The notes beneath the pieces were generated by a model. That model was not told where the DNA came from. It saw nothing but the letters and a program-made list of their open reading frames with translations, and made no database searches. A DNA stretch of 19,953 nt from JAJTHJ01 sp046316025 (GTDB lineage: Bacteria; Pseudomonadota; Gammaproteobacteria; Burkholderiales; Burkholderiaceae_F): the NCBI GenBank assembly GCA_046316025.1, contig JBKCXU010000125.1, positions 1-19,953 on the forward strand. Reading direction: 5' to 3'. Position 1 is the first letter of the stretch. The number at the start of each line of letters is the position of its first letter. The position numbers and the translations under genes were made by a program. Shown in pieces: positions 7,301 to 15,018 of the stretch.

Positions 7301-8764
7301 TCAACCGAGGTCGATCGGCACAAAAATCCGCTGCTCGTCGCGCTGGATCAGCACCGCCACGCGCTTGGGCTTGTCGGCGAGCGCCTGCTTGACGGTTTCC
7401 ACCGACTCGACCTTCTTGCCGTTGATCGCGAGCAGGATGTCGCCCTGCGCGATGCCGGCGCGCGCGGCGGGGCCGGCGGCCTGCTGCACCACCAGACCGT
7501 GGTCGGTGCCGGACTGCTGCTTCTCCTGCGGCGATAGCGGACGCACCGCCAGACCCAACTGACCCTTCTCGACCACCGGCTCGGCGCCGGCCGTCTGCTC
7601 CGCGCGGGCGGTGCCGAGTTTGACTTCGACCATGCGCTCGGCCTTGTCGCGCCAGACGGACAGCTTGACCGTCTCGCCCGGCTTGGCCAGTCCGATGCGG
7701 CTACTCACGTCGCCGGCGGCTTCGACCGGCTTGCCGTCGATGGACAGGATCACGTCGCCCGCTTGCAGGCCGGCGCCCGCGGCGGCGCTATTCGGCTCGA
7801 CCTTGGCGACCAGCGCGCCGTCGGGCTTCTTCAGGCCGAAGGACTCGGCCAGGCCTTGATTCATCTCTTGCAGCAGTACGCCCATGCGCGCGTGCTGCAC
7901 TTTGCCGGTAGCGACGATCTGGTCCTTGACGTTCAACGCCACCTCGATCGGGATCGCGAAGGCCAGCCCCTGAAAGCCGCCGCTTTGCGAGTAGATCTGC
8001 GCGTTGATGCCGACCACGCGGCCCGTACCGTCGAAGAGCGGCCCGCCCGAATTGCCGGGGTTGACCGCGGCGTCGGTCTGGATGAACGGCACCTGCGTGT
8101 CGCCCGGCAGCGAGCGGCCCTTGGCGCTGACGATGCCTTGCGTGGCGGTCTGCTCCAGCCCGTAGGGCGCGCCGATGGCCAGCACGCGGTCGCCCACCTG
8201 CACGTCGCTGGAGTTGCCCAGTTGCACGGTCGGCAGGCCCGTGGCCTCGACCTTCAGCACCGCCACGTCGGTGGCGGTATCGAGCCCCAGCACCTTGGCA
8301 GTGAACTCGCGCCGGTCCTTGAGCTTGACCGTAACTTCCTTGGCGTTTTGCACCACGTGCGCGTTGGTGAGGATCAGCCCGTCGGCGCTGACGATGAAGC
8401 CAGACCCCTTGCCCATCACCGGCGCCTCGCCGCGCGGCATGCCGCCGCGCGGGCCTGGCAGGCCGCGGAAGAAGCGGAAGAAATCTTCCTCATCGCCCTG
8501 CGCCGCGGCGGCGCGGCGCGAGCCTTCGACCGTGATGCCGACCACGGCCGGTGCGTACTGGTTGACGATCGCGCGGTAGTTGGGCGCGCCGTCGGCCAAC
8601 GGGGCCACCGCGGCAGCGGTCACCGCCATGGGCACGACCGCGGCACCGGTCGCGGTGGCCGCGACCGCGGTCTTGTTCTGCATCACTTCATTGACGCCCC
8701 AGGCGCCCGCGGCGCCTGCAAACAACGCCGCCGCAACGGCGGTAACGATGGTCTTGTGCTTCAT
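7301..8764 (-). CDS. degP: DegP/MucD (Do-family) periplasmic serine endoprotease
   Basis: Envelope-stress protease and chaperone that degrades misfolded periplasmic and outer-membrane proteins. The 487-residue protein has a signal-type N-terminus, a trypsin-like domain with the triad His136 (LTNAHVV), Asp166 (TDVAVL) and Ser239 (GNSGGP), and two PDZ domains (about 287-383 and 400-478, the latter with ARAGIAQGDILLAING). A low-complexity loop DEEDFFRFFRGLPGPRGG (91-108) corresponds to the LA loop that precedes the catalytic domain. The ATG at 8764 has AAAGGAG five bases upstream, which favours it over a longer form from 8815. The alanine-rich segment at 32-56 is longer than usual and could hold a signal anchor instead of a cleaved peptide. 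Three 11-bp repeats lie in its promoter. Confidence 0.95.
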   Translation of the reverse strand: MKHKTIVTAVAAALFAGAAGAWGVNEVMQNKTAVAATATGAAVVPMAVTAAAVAPLADGAPNYRAIVNQYAPAVVGITVEGSRRAAAAQGDEEDFFRFFRGLPGPRGGMPRGEAPVMGKGSGFIVSADGLILTNAHVVQNAKEVTVKLKDRREFTAKVLGLDTATDVAVLKVEATGLPTVQLGNSSDVQVGDRVLAIGAPYGLEQTATQGIVSAKGRSLPGDTQVPFIQTDAAVNPGNSGGPLFDGTGRVVGINAQIYSQSGGFQGLAFAIPIEVALNVKDQIVATGKVQHARMGVLLQEMNQGLAESFGLKKPDGALVAKVEPNSAAAGAGLQAGDVILSIDGKPVEAAGDVSSRIGLAKPGETVKLSVWRDKAERMVEVKLGTARAEQTAGAEPVVEKGQLGLAVRPLSPQEKQQSGTDHGLVVQQAAGPAARAGIAQGDILLAINGKKVESVETVKQALADKPKRVAVLIQRDEQRIFVPIDLG

Positions 8765-8813
8765 CCTTGCTCCTTTTGTGGATTGTCCAGCGGATGCGAA
8801 TCCGATGGCGCAC

Positions 8814-8866
8814 ACAATAGGCAGCGGCGATGAGCGCAGCGTTAGGGCAAGGTTAGGCGAACGTTA
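8814..8866 (-). promoter_or_regulatory. degP promoter with three tandem 11-bp operator-like repeats
   Basis: Read on the minus strand, TAACGTTCGCC, TAACCTTGCCC and TAACGCTGCGC stand head to tail with an exact 11-bp period (plus-strand 8834-8866). A -10-like TATTGT follows at 8819-8814, about 15 bp after the last repeat, and there is no -35 consensus. Tandem half-sites with 11-bp period are typical of OmpR/PhoB-type response regulators, and their place at -35 suits an activator. The regulator is not in this window. Confidence 0.55.
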
Positions 8867-8891
8867 AGGAGACGCTGGCAACACCCGTATC

Positions 8892-8965
8892 CGTCATTCC
8901 CGCGCAAGCGGGAATCCAGCGCCGCTCGCCATGGCGGCTGGATGCCCGCTTTCGCGGGCATGACG
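8892..8965. repeat. REP-like palindromic element, copy 1
   Basis: The element runs from CGTCATTCCCGCG to CGCGGGCATGACG, with two internal hairpins and a central GCCATGGC. Its first 28 bases are identical to those of the element at 11148-11219. It lies in the degP / sulfatase-maturase divergent intergenic region. Confidence 0.85.
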
Positions 8966-9025
8966 CTTCGAGGGGCTTTTGTACGACCGTTGCGGGCATA
9001 CTTCCCCGCCCAAGGAGGCCACCGG

Positions 9026-10333
9026 ATGCCCGACACGCCCACCCCGCCGCCCGACAAGTACCACGCGCCACAGTGGCTCGGCGACCGCAGCACCCGGCGC
9101 TTCCACGTGATGGCCAAGCCGCAGGGCTCGGCCTGCCACCTTGACTGCACCTATTGCTTTTATCTGTCCAAGCGCACGCTGCCCGGCGGCCCCGGCGCGG
9201 GACGGATGAGCGAAGAGCTGCTCGAACGCTTCGTCCGCGACTACATCGCCAGCGTGACCGGCGACGAAGTCGTGTTCTCCTGGCAGGGCGGCGAGCCGAT
9301 GCTGCGCGGGCTGGACTTCTATCGCCGCGCCGTGGAGTTGCAAGCCAAGTACGCCAAGCCCGGCCAGCGGATCGAAAACGACCTGCAAACCAGCGGCACG
9401 CTGCTCGACGACGAGTGGGCCGAGTTTCTCAAGCGGCACCGCTGGCTGGTCGGCCTGTCGATCGACGGCCCGCGCGAGCTGCACGACGCCTACCGCGTCA
9501 GCAAGAAGGGCGAGCCGACCTTCGACGAGGTAGTCGCCGCCGCGCAACTGCTGCGGCGGCATGGTGTGCCGTTTAACACGCTGACCTGCGTGCACCGCCA
9601 GAACGCGAGCCGGCCGCTCGACGTGTATCGCTTTCTGCGGCGCGAACTCGGCTCCGCCTACTTGCAGTTCACCCCGATCGTGGAACCGCGCGACTTCGAA
9701 CTCGTCGCCCCCGGCACCTGGGACCCGAAGCAGGCGCCCATCGTCGGCTCCCCGCAGGCGCGGCCCGGGCACCCGCAGTCGGTGGTGACCGACTGGTCGG
9801 TCGATCCGGAGGAGTACGGCACTTTCTTGTGCAAGGTGTGGGACGAGTGGCTGGCGCGCGACTATGGCAAAGTGCTGGTGAACTTTGCCGAGACGCTGGT
9901 GGCCCAGCACCTGGGCCTGGGATCGCAAATGTGCGTGTTCTCCGAGCACTGCGGCAAGGGTGTCGCGATCGAGCACGACGGCAGCATCTACTCCTGCGAC
10001 CACTTCGTGTATCCGGAATACAAGATCGGCAACATCGAAGAGCAGTCGCTGGGCGAGATGGTCTTCTCACCGCGGCAGGTCAAGTTCGGCTACGACAAAT
10101 CCGACACCCTGCCGCAGTACTGCCGCCGCTGCCCGCACCTGACCGACTGCTGGGGCGAGTGCCCAAAGAACCGCCTGCTGCGCACGCCCGACGGCGAGCC
10201 GGGGCTGAACTACCTGTGCCCGGCGTTCAAGAAGTTCTTCGCCCACGCCGCACCGACCGCGGATCGGCTGGCGCGGCAGATCGCAGCGGCGCCGCCGGCG
10301 CCGGCCGAGCGGATGGCCGCAAGCGTCAAGTAA
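9026..10333 (+). CDS. Anaerobic sulfatase-maturating enzyme (radical SAM, SPASM domain)
   Basis: Converts a cysteine or serine of a sulfatase to the catalytic formylglycine, using S-adenosylmethionine and three iron-sulfur clusters, in the cytoplasm and without oxygen. The 435-residue protein has the radical SAM motif Cys37-x3-Cys41-x2-Cys44. The C-terminal SPASM part holds Cys303, 309, 324, 366, 369, 375, 379 and 398; the spacing C-x5-C-x14-C and C-x2-C-x5-C-x3-C then C is that of the studied anSME enzymes. Asp325 directly after Cys324 matches the proposed catalytic base. SWQGGEPML is the GGEP motif that binds SAM. The ATG is set by AGGAGG seven bases upstream. The likely substrate is the Ser-type sulfatase encoded at 17304-19841. 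No cluster ligand is missing. Confidence 0.95.
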   Translation: MPDTPTPPPDKYHAPQWLGDRSTRRFHVMAKPQGSACHLDCTYCFYLSKRTLPGGPGAGRMSEELLERFVRDYIASVTGDEVVFSWQGGEPMLRGLDFYRRAVELQAKYAKPGQRIENDLQTSGTLLDDEWAEFLKRHRWLVGLSIDGPRELHDAYRVSKKGEPTFDEVVAAAQLLRRHGVPFNTLTCVHRQNASRPLDVYRFLRRELGSAYLQFTPIVEPRDFELVAPGTWDPKQAPIVGSPQARPGHPQSVVTDWSVDPEEYGTFLCKVWDEWLARDYGKVLVNFAETLVAQHLGLGSQMCVFSEHCGKGVAIEHDGSIYSCDHFVYPEYKIGNIEEQSLGEMVFSPRQVKFGYDKSDTLPQYCRRCPHLTDCWGECPKNRLLRTPDGEPGLNYLCPAFKKFFAHAAPTADRLARQIAAAPPAPAERMAASVK

Positions 10334-10404
10334 CGAACATCGCCCGGTGTTAGCGTCCGACGGTCGCGGCCCATAGGCCGCACCGACCCACCGAGGAAGA
10401 AACC

Positions 10405-10950
10405 ATGTCGTTCAAAGTGCTCGTCGCGGCCATTGGCGCCGCCACCCTGATGACCGCCTGCGTGACCGAGAAGACCTAAGACACCGAGGTCAACAAGGCC
10501 AACACCTTTCAACGGCTGAACAACCAACTGCAAGGCGAGGTCAAGGCCGATCAGGTGCAGACCACGCAGTTGCAGAACCTGGTCAAGGTAACGCTGGCCA
10601 ACGCGATCCTGTTCCCCGACGGTGGCGCGCAGTTAAACGCCGCCGGCGAGGCCACACTGGCCAAGATCGCCCCCGTGCTCAAGACCCTGACCGGCCAGAA
10701 GATCGAGATCAAGGGCTTCACCGACAACGTGCCGATCGGCCCCGAGTTGCGCGCCAAGTTCCCGACCAATCTGGCGCTGTCCAAAGCGCGCGCCGACGCG
10801 GTGGTGAATTTCCTGGTCGCACGGGGCGTGCCGGCCGGAATCATGGTCGCCATCGGCTTGGGCGAAGCGCAACCGGTTGCGTCCAACGACACCGCCGCCG
10901 GCCGCGCCAAGAACCGGCGGGTCGAGATCGGCATCGTCGAGGCGAAGTAA
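10405..10950 (+). pseudogene. OmpA-family lipoprotein interrupted by an in-frame ochre codon
   Basis: The frame starts at an ATG after GAGGAAGAA and encodes a lipoprotein signal with the lipobox LMTAC (Cys19), then VTEKT, then TAA (10477-10479, codon 25). The frame is open again at once (DTEVNKANTFQRLNNQLQGE) and continues to 10950. The second half is a clear OmpA-like peptidoglycan-binding domain: FPDGGAQLNAAGEATL, IEIKGFTDN, LALSKARADAVVNFL and the C-terminal AKNRRVEIGI. The stop is explained by one change from a tyrosine codon (TAC or TAT). Translation could restart only without the signal peptide, which would leave the domain in the cytoplasm. It lies 71 bp behind the sulfatase maturase on the same strand. 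The choice between a real nonsense mutation and a sequence error is open. Confidence 0.85.
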
Positions 10951-11147
10951 CCGGCGAGCGAGCCGCGTCGGACGCGCCAAGGCAATGCGTGCACGGCGCG
11001 CGCGACCCTGGCACCGACGCGGCGCTCTGGCCGCAGGCGCGGCTACTCCTCCAATCGCCACTTCGCTGTCGTTGCTCGCACTCGGTGCCCTGACGGGCGC
11101 CGGTGTGCGACTCATTTCACTTCCACATCAATCGGATAACCAAGGCA
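10951..11147. other. Intergenic region without recognisable gene
   Basis: Between the OmpA-like gene and the palindromic element at 11148 no frame shows protein-like composition on either strand, and no RNA gene or terminator is recognised. The whole gap to 11341 holds only the palindrome and a terminator for the opposite strand. Confidence 0.5.
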
Positions 11148-11219
11148 CGTCATTCCCGCGCAAGCGGGAATCCAGCTTTGGTCGAGAAACCCGCTGGAGT
11201 CCCGCTTGCGCGGGTGACG
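11148..11219. repeat. REP-like palindromic element, copy 2
   Basis: The element begins with the same 28 bases as the one at 8892 and ends in CGCTTGCGCGGGTGACG, with stems CCCGC / GCGGG at each end and a shorter, different centre. It lies in the non-coding space between an OmpA-like gene and the outer-membrane protein gene that converge on it. Confidence 0.85.
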
Positions 11220-11286
11220 TCCCTCGGAAAACCCGTACAGGTCAAAACTAGAGGTAGGGTCGGCCCCAACAAAGTCCGAAGACCCG

Positions 11287-11317
11287 AAAAAGGTAGAGCC
11301 GTCCTCGAAGACGGCGG
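11287..11317 (-). terminator. Probable Rho-independent terminator of the outer-membrane protein gene
   Basis: GCCGTC (11298-11303) pairs with GACGGC (11310-11315) around a six-base loop of TTCG type. On the minus strand a run of five T residues follows after six bases. It lies 25 bp after the stop codon at 11342. The gap before the T-run makes it weaker than standard. Confidence 0.55.
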
Positions 11318-11341
11318 TTTAGTCCTGCGATCCACCGGCGG

Positions 11342-12217
11342 TTACTTGGGAAAAAGCAGCGTCACGAAAAGACGCGCGCCCCATCCGGAAGGCGCCGCGT
11401 CGGGACCGTCCGCCCAATAGCGCAGGCCACCGCCGAAGCTCACCAACTGATCGCCGATTTTGGTCACCTTGGACACCGTCGCATTGACCGGGACGGTCCA
11501 CTGCCGGCTCTCCCAGTCGTAGGTGGACTCGGTGTTGAGCGCGAACGTCCAGGCGTCCGCCGTGGTGTACGAAAGGAACGGCTGCAGGAAGGTGGTGCTG
11601 ACGTCGGCCCGGGCATCGCTGCCCGCCACCGACCAGATGTGATTGGCCAGCGCCCCATAGGTCCACGGCCCTTGCTGCTTTAGGACAACGCCGGTCGGCC
11701 CGGCGCCCCACTTGCGCGCCGACAGCAGCGCATCGGTTCCCGTGGGCAGCAGAAACACCGGCCCGGCGCCCCAGATGACGCCGTTTGCCGTCGGCGCCTT
11801 GGGCGAGAAGAACACGCTCTGCACGATGTCGCCCAGGCCAAACTGGCTGCCGGAGTTGGGCTGTATCTCGTCCTGCAGTACGACCGGCACGATGGTGCGA
11901 GAGATCAGGTTCCACTCCGCGTTGAGGGTCACCGGAACGACGGGCTGGACGTTGAGCAGCCAGCGCTCACCCTCGTCGGCGGGACCGATGCCCCGGTCGA
12001 AGTTGAGCTGCAATGGGACGCTGATAAGTGCCGCAACAGGGTTCGACAGCTTCTTTGCGAGGTCAGTGGCGCTCGGCCCGGACGGCGCTGTGCCGCCGCC
12101 GGCTTCCTGCGCCGACGCGACCTGTGCAGGCGCCATGAAGGCGACAAGGGCGATGCCGAAGACGACGGCGGCGGACTTGCGCCATGCGTTGACGGTAGCC
12201 ATTCGATTCTTCTTCAC
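11342..12217 (-). CDS. Outer-membrane beta-barrel transporter-like protein ('neuromedin U' family label)
   Basis: A 291-residue protein with a signal peptide (basic start MKKNRMATVNAWRKS, hydrophobic core, cleavage near VASAQ), followed by many alternating hydrophobic and polar strands and a C-terminal LFVTLLFPK; a terminal aromatic-rich strand is typical of outer-membrane barrels. The order LAKKLSNPVAALISVPLQLN, then GERWLLNVQPVVPVTLN, then WNLISRTIVPVV is characteristic of a family that databases often call 'neuromedin U', which has nothing to do with the animal peptide. Its real function is unknown; a relation to the phenol-degradation MetA-type channels is possible. The GTG at 12217 is chosen because GGGAG stands six bases upstream; an ATG at codon 6 is the alternative. 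It is a single gene with its own terminator. Confidence 0.85.
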   Translation of the reverse strand: MKKNRMATVNAWRKSAAVVFGIALVAFMAPAQVASAQEAGGGTAPSGPSATDLAKKLSNPVAALISVPLQLNFDRGIGPADEGERWLLNVQPVVPVTLNAEWNLISRTIVPVVLQDEIQPNSGSQFGLGDIVQSVFFSPKAPTANGVIWGAGPVFLLPTGTDALLSARKWGAGPTGVVLKQQGPWTYGALANHIWSVAGSDARADVSTTFLQPFLSYTTADAWTFALNTESTYDWESRQWTVPVNATVSKVTKIGDQLVSFGGGLRYWADGPDAAPSGWGARLFVTLLFPK

Positions 12218-12298
12218 GTTGTACTCCCGATGGGGCTTTCGATTGTCGAAGGCGTGGCCACGACGCGCGCTGCCGAGACGACGGTGTGTTCGTACGGC

Positions 12299-12470
12299 AG
12301 CTCTATTGAGAATCCGGTAACTGGTTGACGGCCAGTGCACCCTCACCCGGCGCCTGCGGCGCCACCCTCTCCCACTGATGTGGGAGAGGGTTTGCTCCCC
12401 CCGCCCGCATCAGCGGGAGAGGGGCCGGGGGTGAGGGTTCGTCAACCATTTGGCGAAATCTCAATAAGCT
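12299..12470. repeat. 172-bp palindromic, MITE-like element
   Basis: Outer arms 12299-12329 and 12441-12470 are inverted copies with few mismatches: AGCT, TATTGAGA at the ends and GGTTGAC inside. Inward follow ACCCTCACCC / GGGTGAGGG and a strong hairpin CCCTCTCCCAC / GTGGGAGAGGG. No frame inside encodes a protein. A nested palindrome with terminal inverted repeats fits a non-autonomous mobile element or a large REP cluster. It lies between the outer-membrane protein gene and the amidohydrolase. Confidence 0.7.
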
Positions 12471-12504
12471 CGAGCGTCGCCCCGCCAACACGGCGACACG
12501 TCCA

Positions 12505-14379
12505 TCAGCGACCTGCCAGGCCGCTCGCCATCACCGCGGTCATACGAAACATCGCGTCGTGCGCGCAAGCGTCGTTTTGCATTCCGCGATGGCCGCCGAA
12601 GGCCAGCAGCAGCGGCGTGATGTCGGGTGCGCTGTTGTCGGCTCGCGCGCCGGGCTCGAGCCGGAAGATCGTTTTGCCTTCCTTCACGGTCTCGGTGACT
12701 TTGATGTCGGCGATGGTCGTCGGCTCCACCTTGGTCGGGTCCTTCGACAGGATGGCAAAGTCCGCCAGCTTGCCGGGCTCCAGGCTGCCCTTGGTCTTTT
12801 CCTCGAAGTGGTGGTAGGCGGGCCAGATCGTCATCGCCTTCAAGGCCGTGATGACATCCACCCGCTGCTCGGGGCCGACGATGCGGCCCGAACCGCGGGC
12901 GCGACGGGTGACGGTGGCGTCGAGTACGCGCATGGAGTCCGGAAAAGCGACCGGCGCGTCGTGGTGGCTGGAGAAGATCATGCCGCGCTTGAGCGCCCAG
13001 CCGGTGGGCGAGATGTTCATGCCCGCCTGCGGGCCAACGGTGTGATCCAGATGCCAGTCGCCCCAGTAGAAGGTGTGCATGGGGAACAGCGAGGGAATGA
13101 CGCCCAGCGCCTTGTAGCTATCAAGCTGGTCTTCGCGCAAGAACTGGCCATGAATGAGTACGGGGCGCGTCGCCTTGGCCTGCGGGAAGCGCGCCTGCGT
13201 TGCGCGATGGGCGGCGATCAGCAGGTCGGAGGCGCGCTCGCCATTGGAGTGGGTGATGACCTGGATGCCGTTCTCGGCCGCCCACTGGACGGCACCCATG
13301 ACGTCCTCGGCGGAGGCGGCGGCATAGCCGGAATAGCCTTTTGGGTAATTGCCGACCGGATCGTAGTAGGGCCGGTCGCGCCAGGCGGTGAAGCCCTGCG
13401 GGCTGCCGTCGATGGTGAGCTTGGCGCCCGCAATGCGGAAGCGGTTGGTGAAGGTCGCACTCTGGTTGGCCTTGATGTAGGCGCGGTCGACCAGCACGTC
13501 GGGATAGGCATTGACGTCGTTCGCGAAGCCGCCTTCGGCAGCCACCTGCTTCATGACGTCGGCCACCTGCGGCGTGGCCCGGCCTTCCTGGGCCGTGGTG
13601 TAGCCGAAACGCGCCCAGAGCTTGGCACCTTCGCGCGCGAAGGCCTTCAGTCCCTCCGGGCCGACGCGGCCGAGCACCACCGGGGCACCGTTGAAGAACG
13701 CAGTCTCCTCCAGCGTGCCGTTGGGCTCGTTGGTGCCGGGTTTGCGCTGGATGACGCCACCTGCCGGGTCCTTGCTGTTGGAGTCGTAACCCATGGCCTT
13801 CAGCATCGCGGAGTTGGCGGTTGCCAGGTGCGAGGATTGGTGGATGATGAGAACGGGAATGTCCTTCGAAACGGCGTCCAGTTCTTCCTTGGTCGGGTGG
13901 CGCAGTTCCTTGAGCTGCGAGTTGTCATAGCCGAAGCCGATGATGACTTTTGTCTTCTCGACAGCGGCGGCGTTCTTCTGCACCCAGTCGCGCAGCGTCT
14001 GCTGCAGCGAGGCGATGTCCTGGACCTTGCCGTCGGGCGGGGCCAGCAGATTGGCGGAAAGCGCCTGCAAGCCACCGACGACGATGTGCCCGTGGGCGTC
14101 GACGAAGCCGGGGACGAGCGTTTGGCCCTTGAGATCCACGAGTTGAGTCGATGGGCCTTTCAGCTTCATCACCTCGCTACGCGTGCCCACGGCCAGAATC
14201 TTGCCGTTGGCCACGGCCACCGCCTCGGCGCGCATGGCCTTGTCGTTCATGGTCAGGATGGTGCCTCCGGACCAGATGCTGTCTGCTGTCTGCTGGGCCG
14301 ACACCGGTGCAGCGACGGCCACGCAGACCGCCACGGCGGTCGCGACGAGTCGCATGCGCTGTTGAAGTCGTTCGATCAT
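12505..14379 (-). CDS. Secreted amidohydrolase (Amidohydro_3, YtcJ-like)
   Basis: A 624-residue metal-dependent hydrolase with an N-terminal signal peptide (LVATAVAVCVAVAAPVSA). After the small beta-sandwich (SIWSGGTILTMNDKAMRAEA) comes the metal motif GFVDAHGH (His96, His98). Further conserved points are VITHSNGERASD, the lone histidine of LIHGQFL, SSHHDAPV with the catalytic aspartate, and the C-terminal GSLEPGKLADFAILSKDP that closes the composite domain. The last 45 residues or so beyond EGKTIFR are an extra tail rich in His and Met. The substrate is unknown; relatives act on amide or N-formyl bonds. The ATG at 14379 has AAAGGGA upstream. It lies 47 bp after the porin pseudogene on the same strand and was probably its operon partner. 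Confidence 0.93.
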   Translation of the reverse strand: MIERLQQRMRLVATAVAVCVAVAAPVSAQQTADSIWSGGTILTMNDKAMRAEAVAVANGKILAVGTRSEVMKLKGPSTQLVDLKGQTLVPGFVDAHGHIVVGGLQALSANLLAPPDGKVQDIASLQQTLRDWVQKNAAAVEKTKVIIGFGYDNSQLKELRHPTKEELDAVSKDIPVLIIHQSSHLATANSAMLKAMGYDSNSKDPAGGVIQRKPGTNEPNGTLEETAFFNGAPVVLGRVGPEGLKAFAREGAKLWARFGYTTAQEGRATPQVADVMKQVAAEGGFANDVNAYPDVLVDRAYIKANQSATFTNRFRIAGAKLTIDGSPQGFTAWRDRPYYDPVGNYPKGYSGYAAASAEDVMGAVQWAAENGIQVITHSNGERASDLLIAAHRATQARFPQAKATRPVLIHGQFLREDQLDSYKALGVIPSLFPMHTFYWGDWHLDHTVGPQAGMNISPTGWALKRGMIFSSHHDAPVAFPDSMRVLDATVTRRARGSGRIVGPEQRVDVITALKAMTIWPAYHHFEEKTKGSLEPGKLADFAILSKDPTKVEPTTIADIKVTETVKEGKTIFRLEPGARADNSAPDITPLLLAFGGHRGMQNDACAHDAMFRMTAVMASGLAGR

Positions 14380-14426
14380 CGTCTTTCCCTTTGGAGTTGG
14401 TTTTTCGATTTTCTTGATCGGTCCGG

Positions 14427-14865
14427 TCAGAACTCGACGCGCATTCGCAAGCCACCCAGCCACGTCGACCCGTTGGCGCCGTTGGCCGGATTCGCCCACT
14501 GCACGTCGGCGGTCAGACGCAGCCAGGGCACGGGCACGACGGCGTAGCAGGCCTCGACGCCCTGCTCGTCCTTGAAGCTGCCGACCGACGCAACGGCATC
14601 TTGCAGTGAGTCGCCGACATCGTAGAAGAAGCAACCGACGCCGAAACAGTCGAGCGGCCGCCCAGAGGTCGAAGCGGATGCCTTGCCGGCCGAGCGCGCC
14701 ACGGTGTCCGCCCCAGTCGCCACCGAGCGCGACGCGGGTCCAGAGCGATTCGGGCGCGGCCTCGGCCGCCGCCGCGGGCGCCTGCGCCGCCGAGGGCAAA
14801 GCCCAACCCGTGGTCAGGGCCAACGCCAACCGCGCAGTCGCGATTCGAAGTGCCGGGATCGACAT
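14427..14865 (-). pseudogene. OprB-type carbohydrate-selective porin, internally deleted and frameshifted
   Basis: From the ATG at 14865 the first frame gives a signal peptide (LALALTTGWALPSAAQ) and the classic OprB N-terminus: ESLWTRVALGGDWGGHRGAL, then GIRFDL. Within about 15 bases of 14655 the meaningful frame changes, and the second frame gives the OprB C-terminus: GCFFYDVGDSLQ, QGVEACYAVVPVPWLRLTAD and the terminal strand GGLRMRVEF, ending in TGA at 14427. Some 300 central residues of a normal 400-450-residue porin are missing. This is an internal deletion with a frame change, so no porin can be made from it. The breakpoint coincides with a GCGGCCGC palindrome (14654-14661). The intact amidohydrolase follows on the same strand. 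Confidence 0.85.
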
Positions 14866-14923
14866 GGGTGACGCGTGAGGATGACCTTGCCACGACGCCG
14901 ACGGCGCCTTTCGGGGGCGGATC

Positions 14924-14986
14924 ATTACCGCTAACCTTGCGGCCGGTTGTCAAAGCTTTGACAACTTGCGGCCCGCCGCCAGACTC
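14924..14986. promoter_or_regulatory. Divergent promoter pair sharing a 20-bp perfect palindrome
   Basis: GTTGTCAAAGCTTTGACAAC (14946-14965) is a perfect palindrome. It contains TTGACA on both strands: plus 14958-14963 and minus 14953-14948. On the minus strand GGTAAT follows at 18 bp (14929-14924), toward the porin/amidohydrolase; on the plus strand CAGACT follows at 16 bp (14980-14985), toward the Crp/Fnr-type gene. Nine-base direct repeats CTTGCGGCC flank it (14936-14944 and 14965-14973). It is a candidate operator of the adjacent regulator. Confidence 0.6.
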
Positions 14987-15018
14987 CCGCCCGCTTTTCC
15001 AAAAAGCGCCGCACGCTC

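Noticed and set aside
8892..12470. Short repeats considered as a CRISPR array
   Set aside because: The repeats are self-palindromic, only two copies share sequence, they lie kilobases apart and there are no regular spacers or cas genes.
12559..14547. Long plus-strand open frame of 662 codons opposite the amidohydrolase
   Set aside because: It is the antisense shadow of a gene with clear family motifs; its translation is rich in Arg, Gly, His and Val without any domain, as expected in GC-rich DNA.
14947..14964. Palindrome considered as a standard Fnr or Crp box
   Set aside because: The half-site is TTGTC/GACAA; Fnr sites need TTGAT-N4-ATCAA and Crp sites TGTGA-N6-TCACA, so only a non-standard operator can be proposed.
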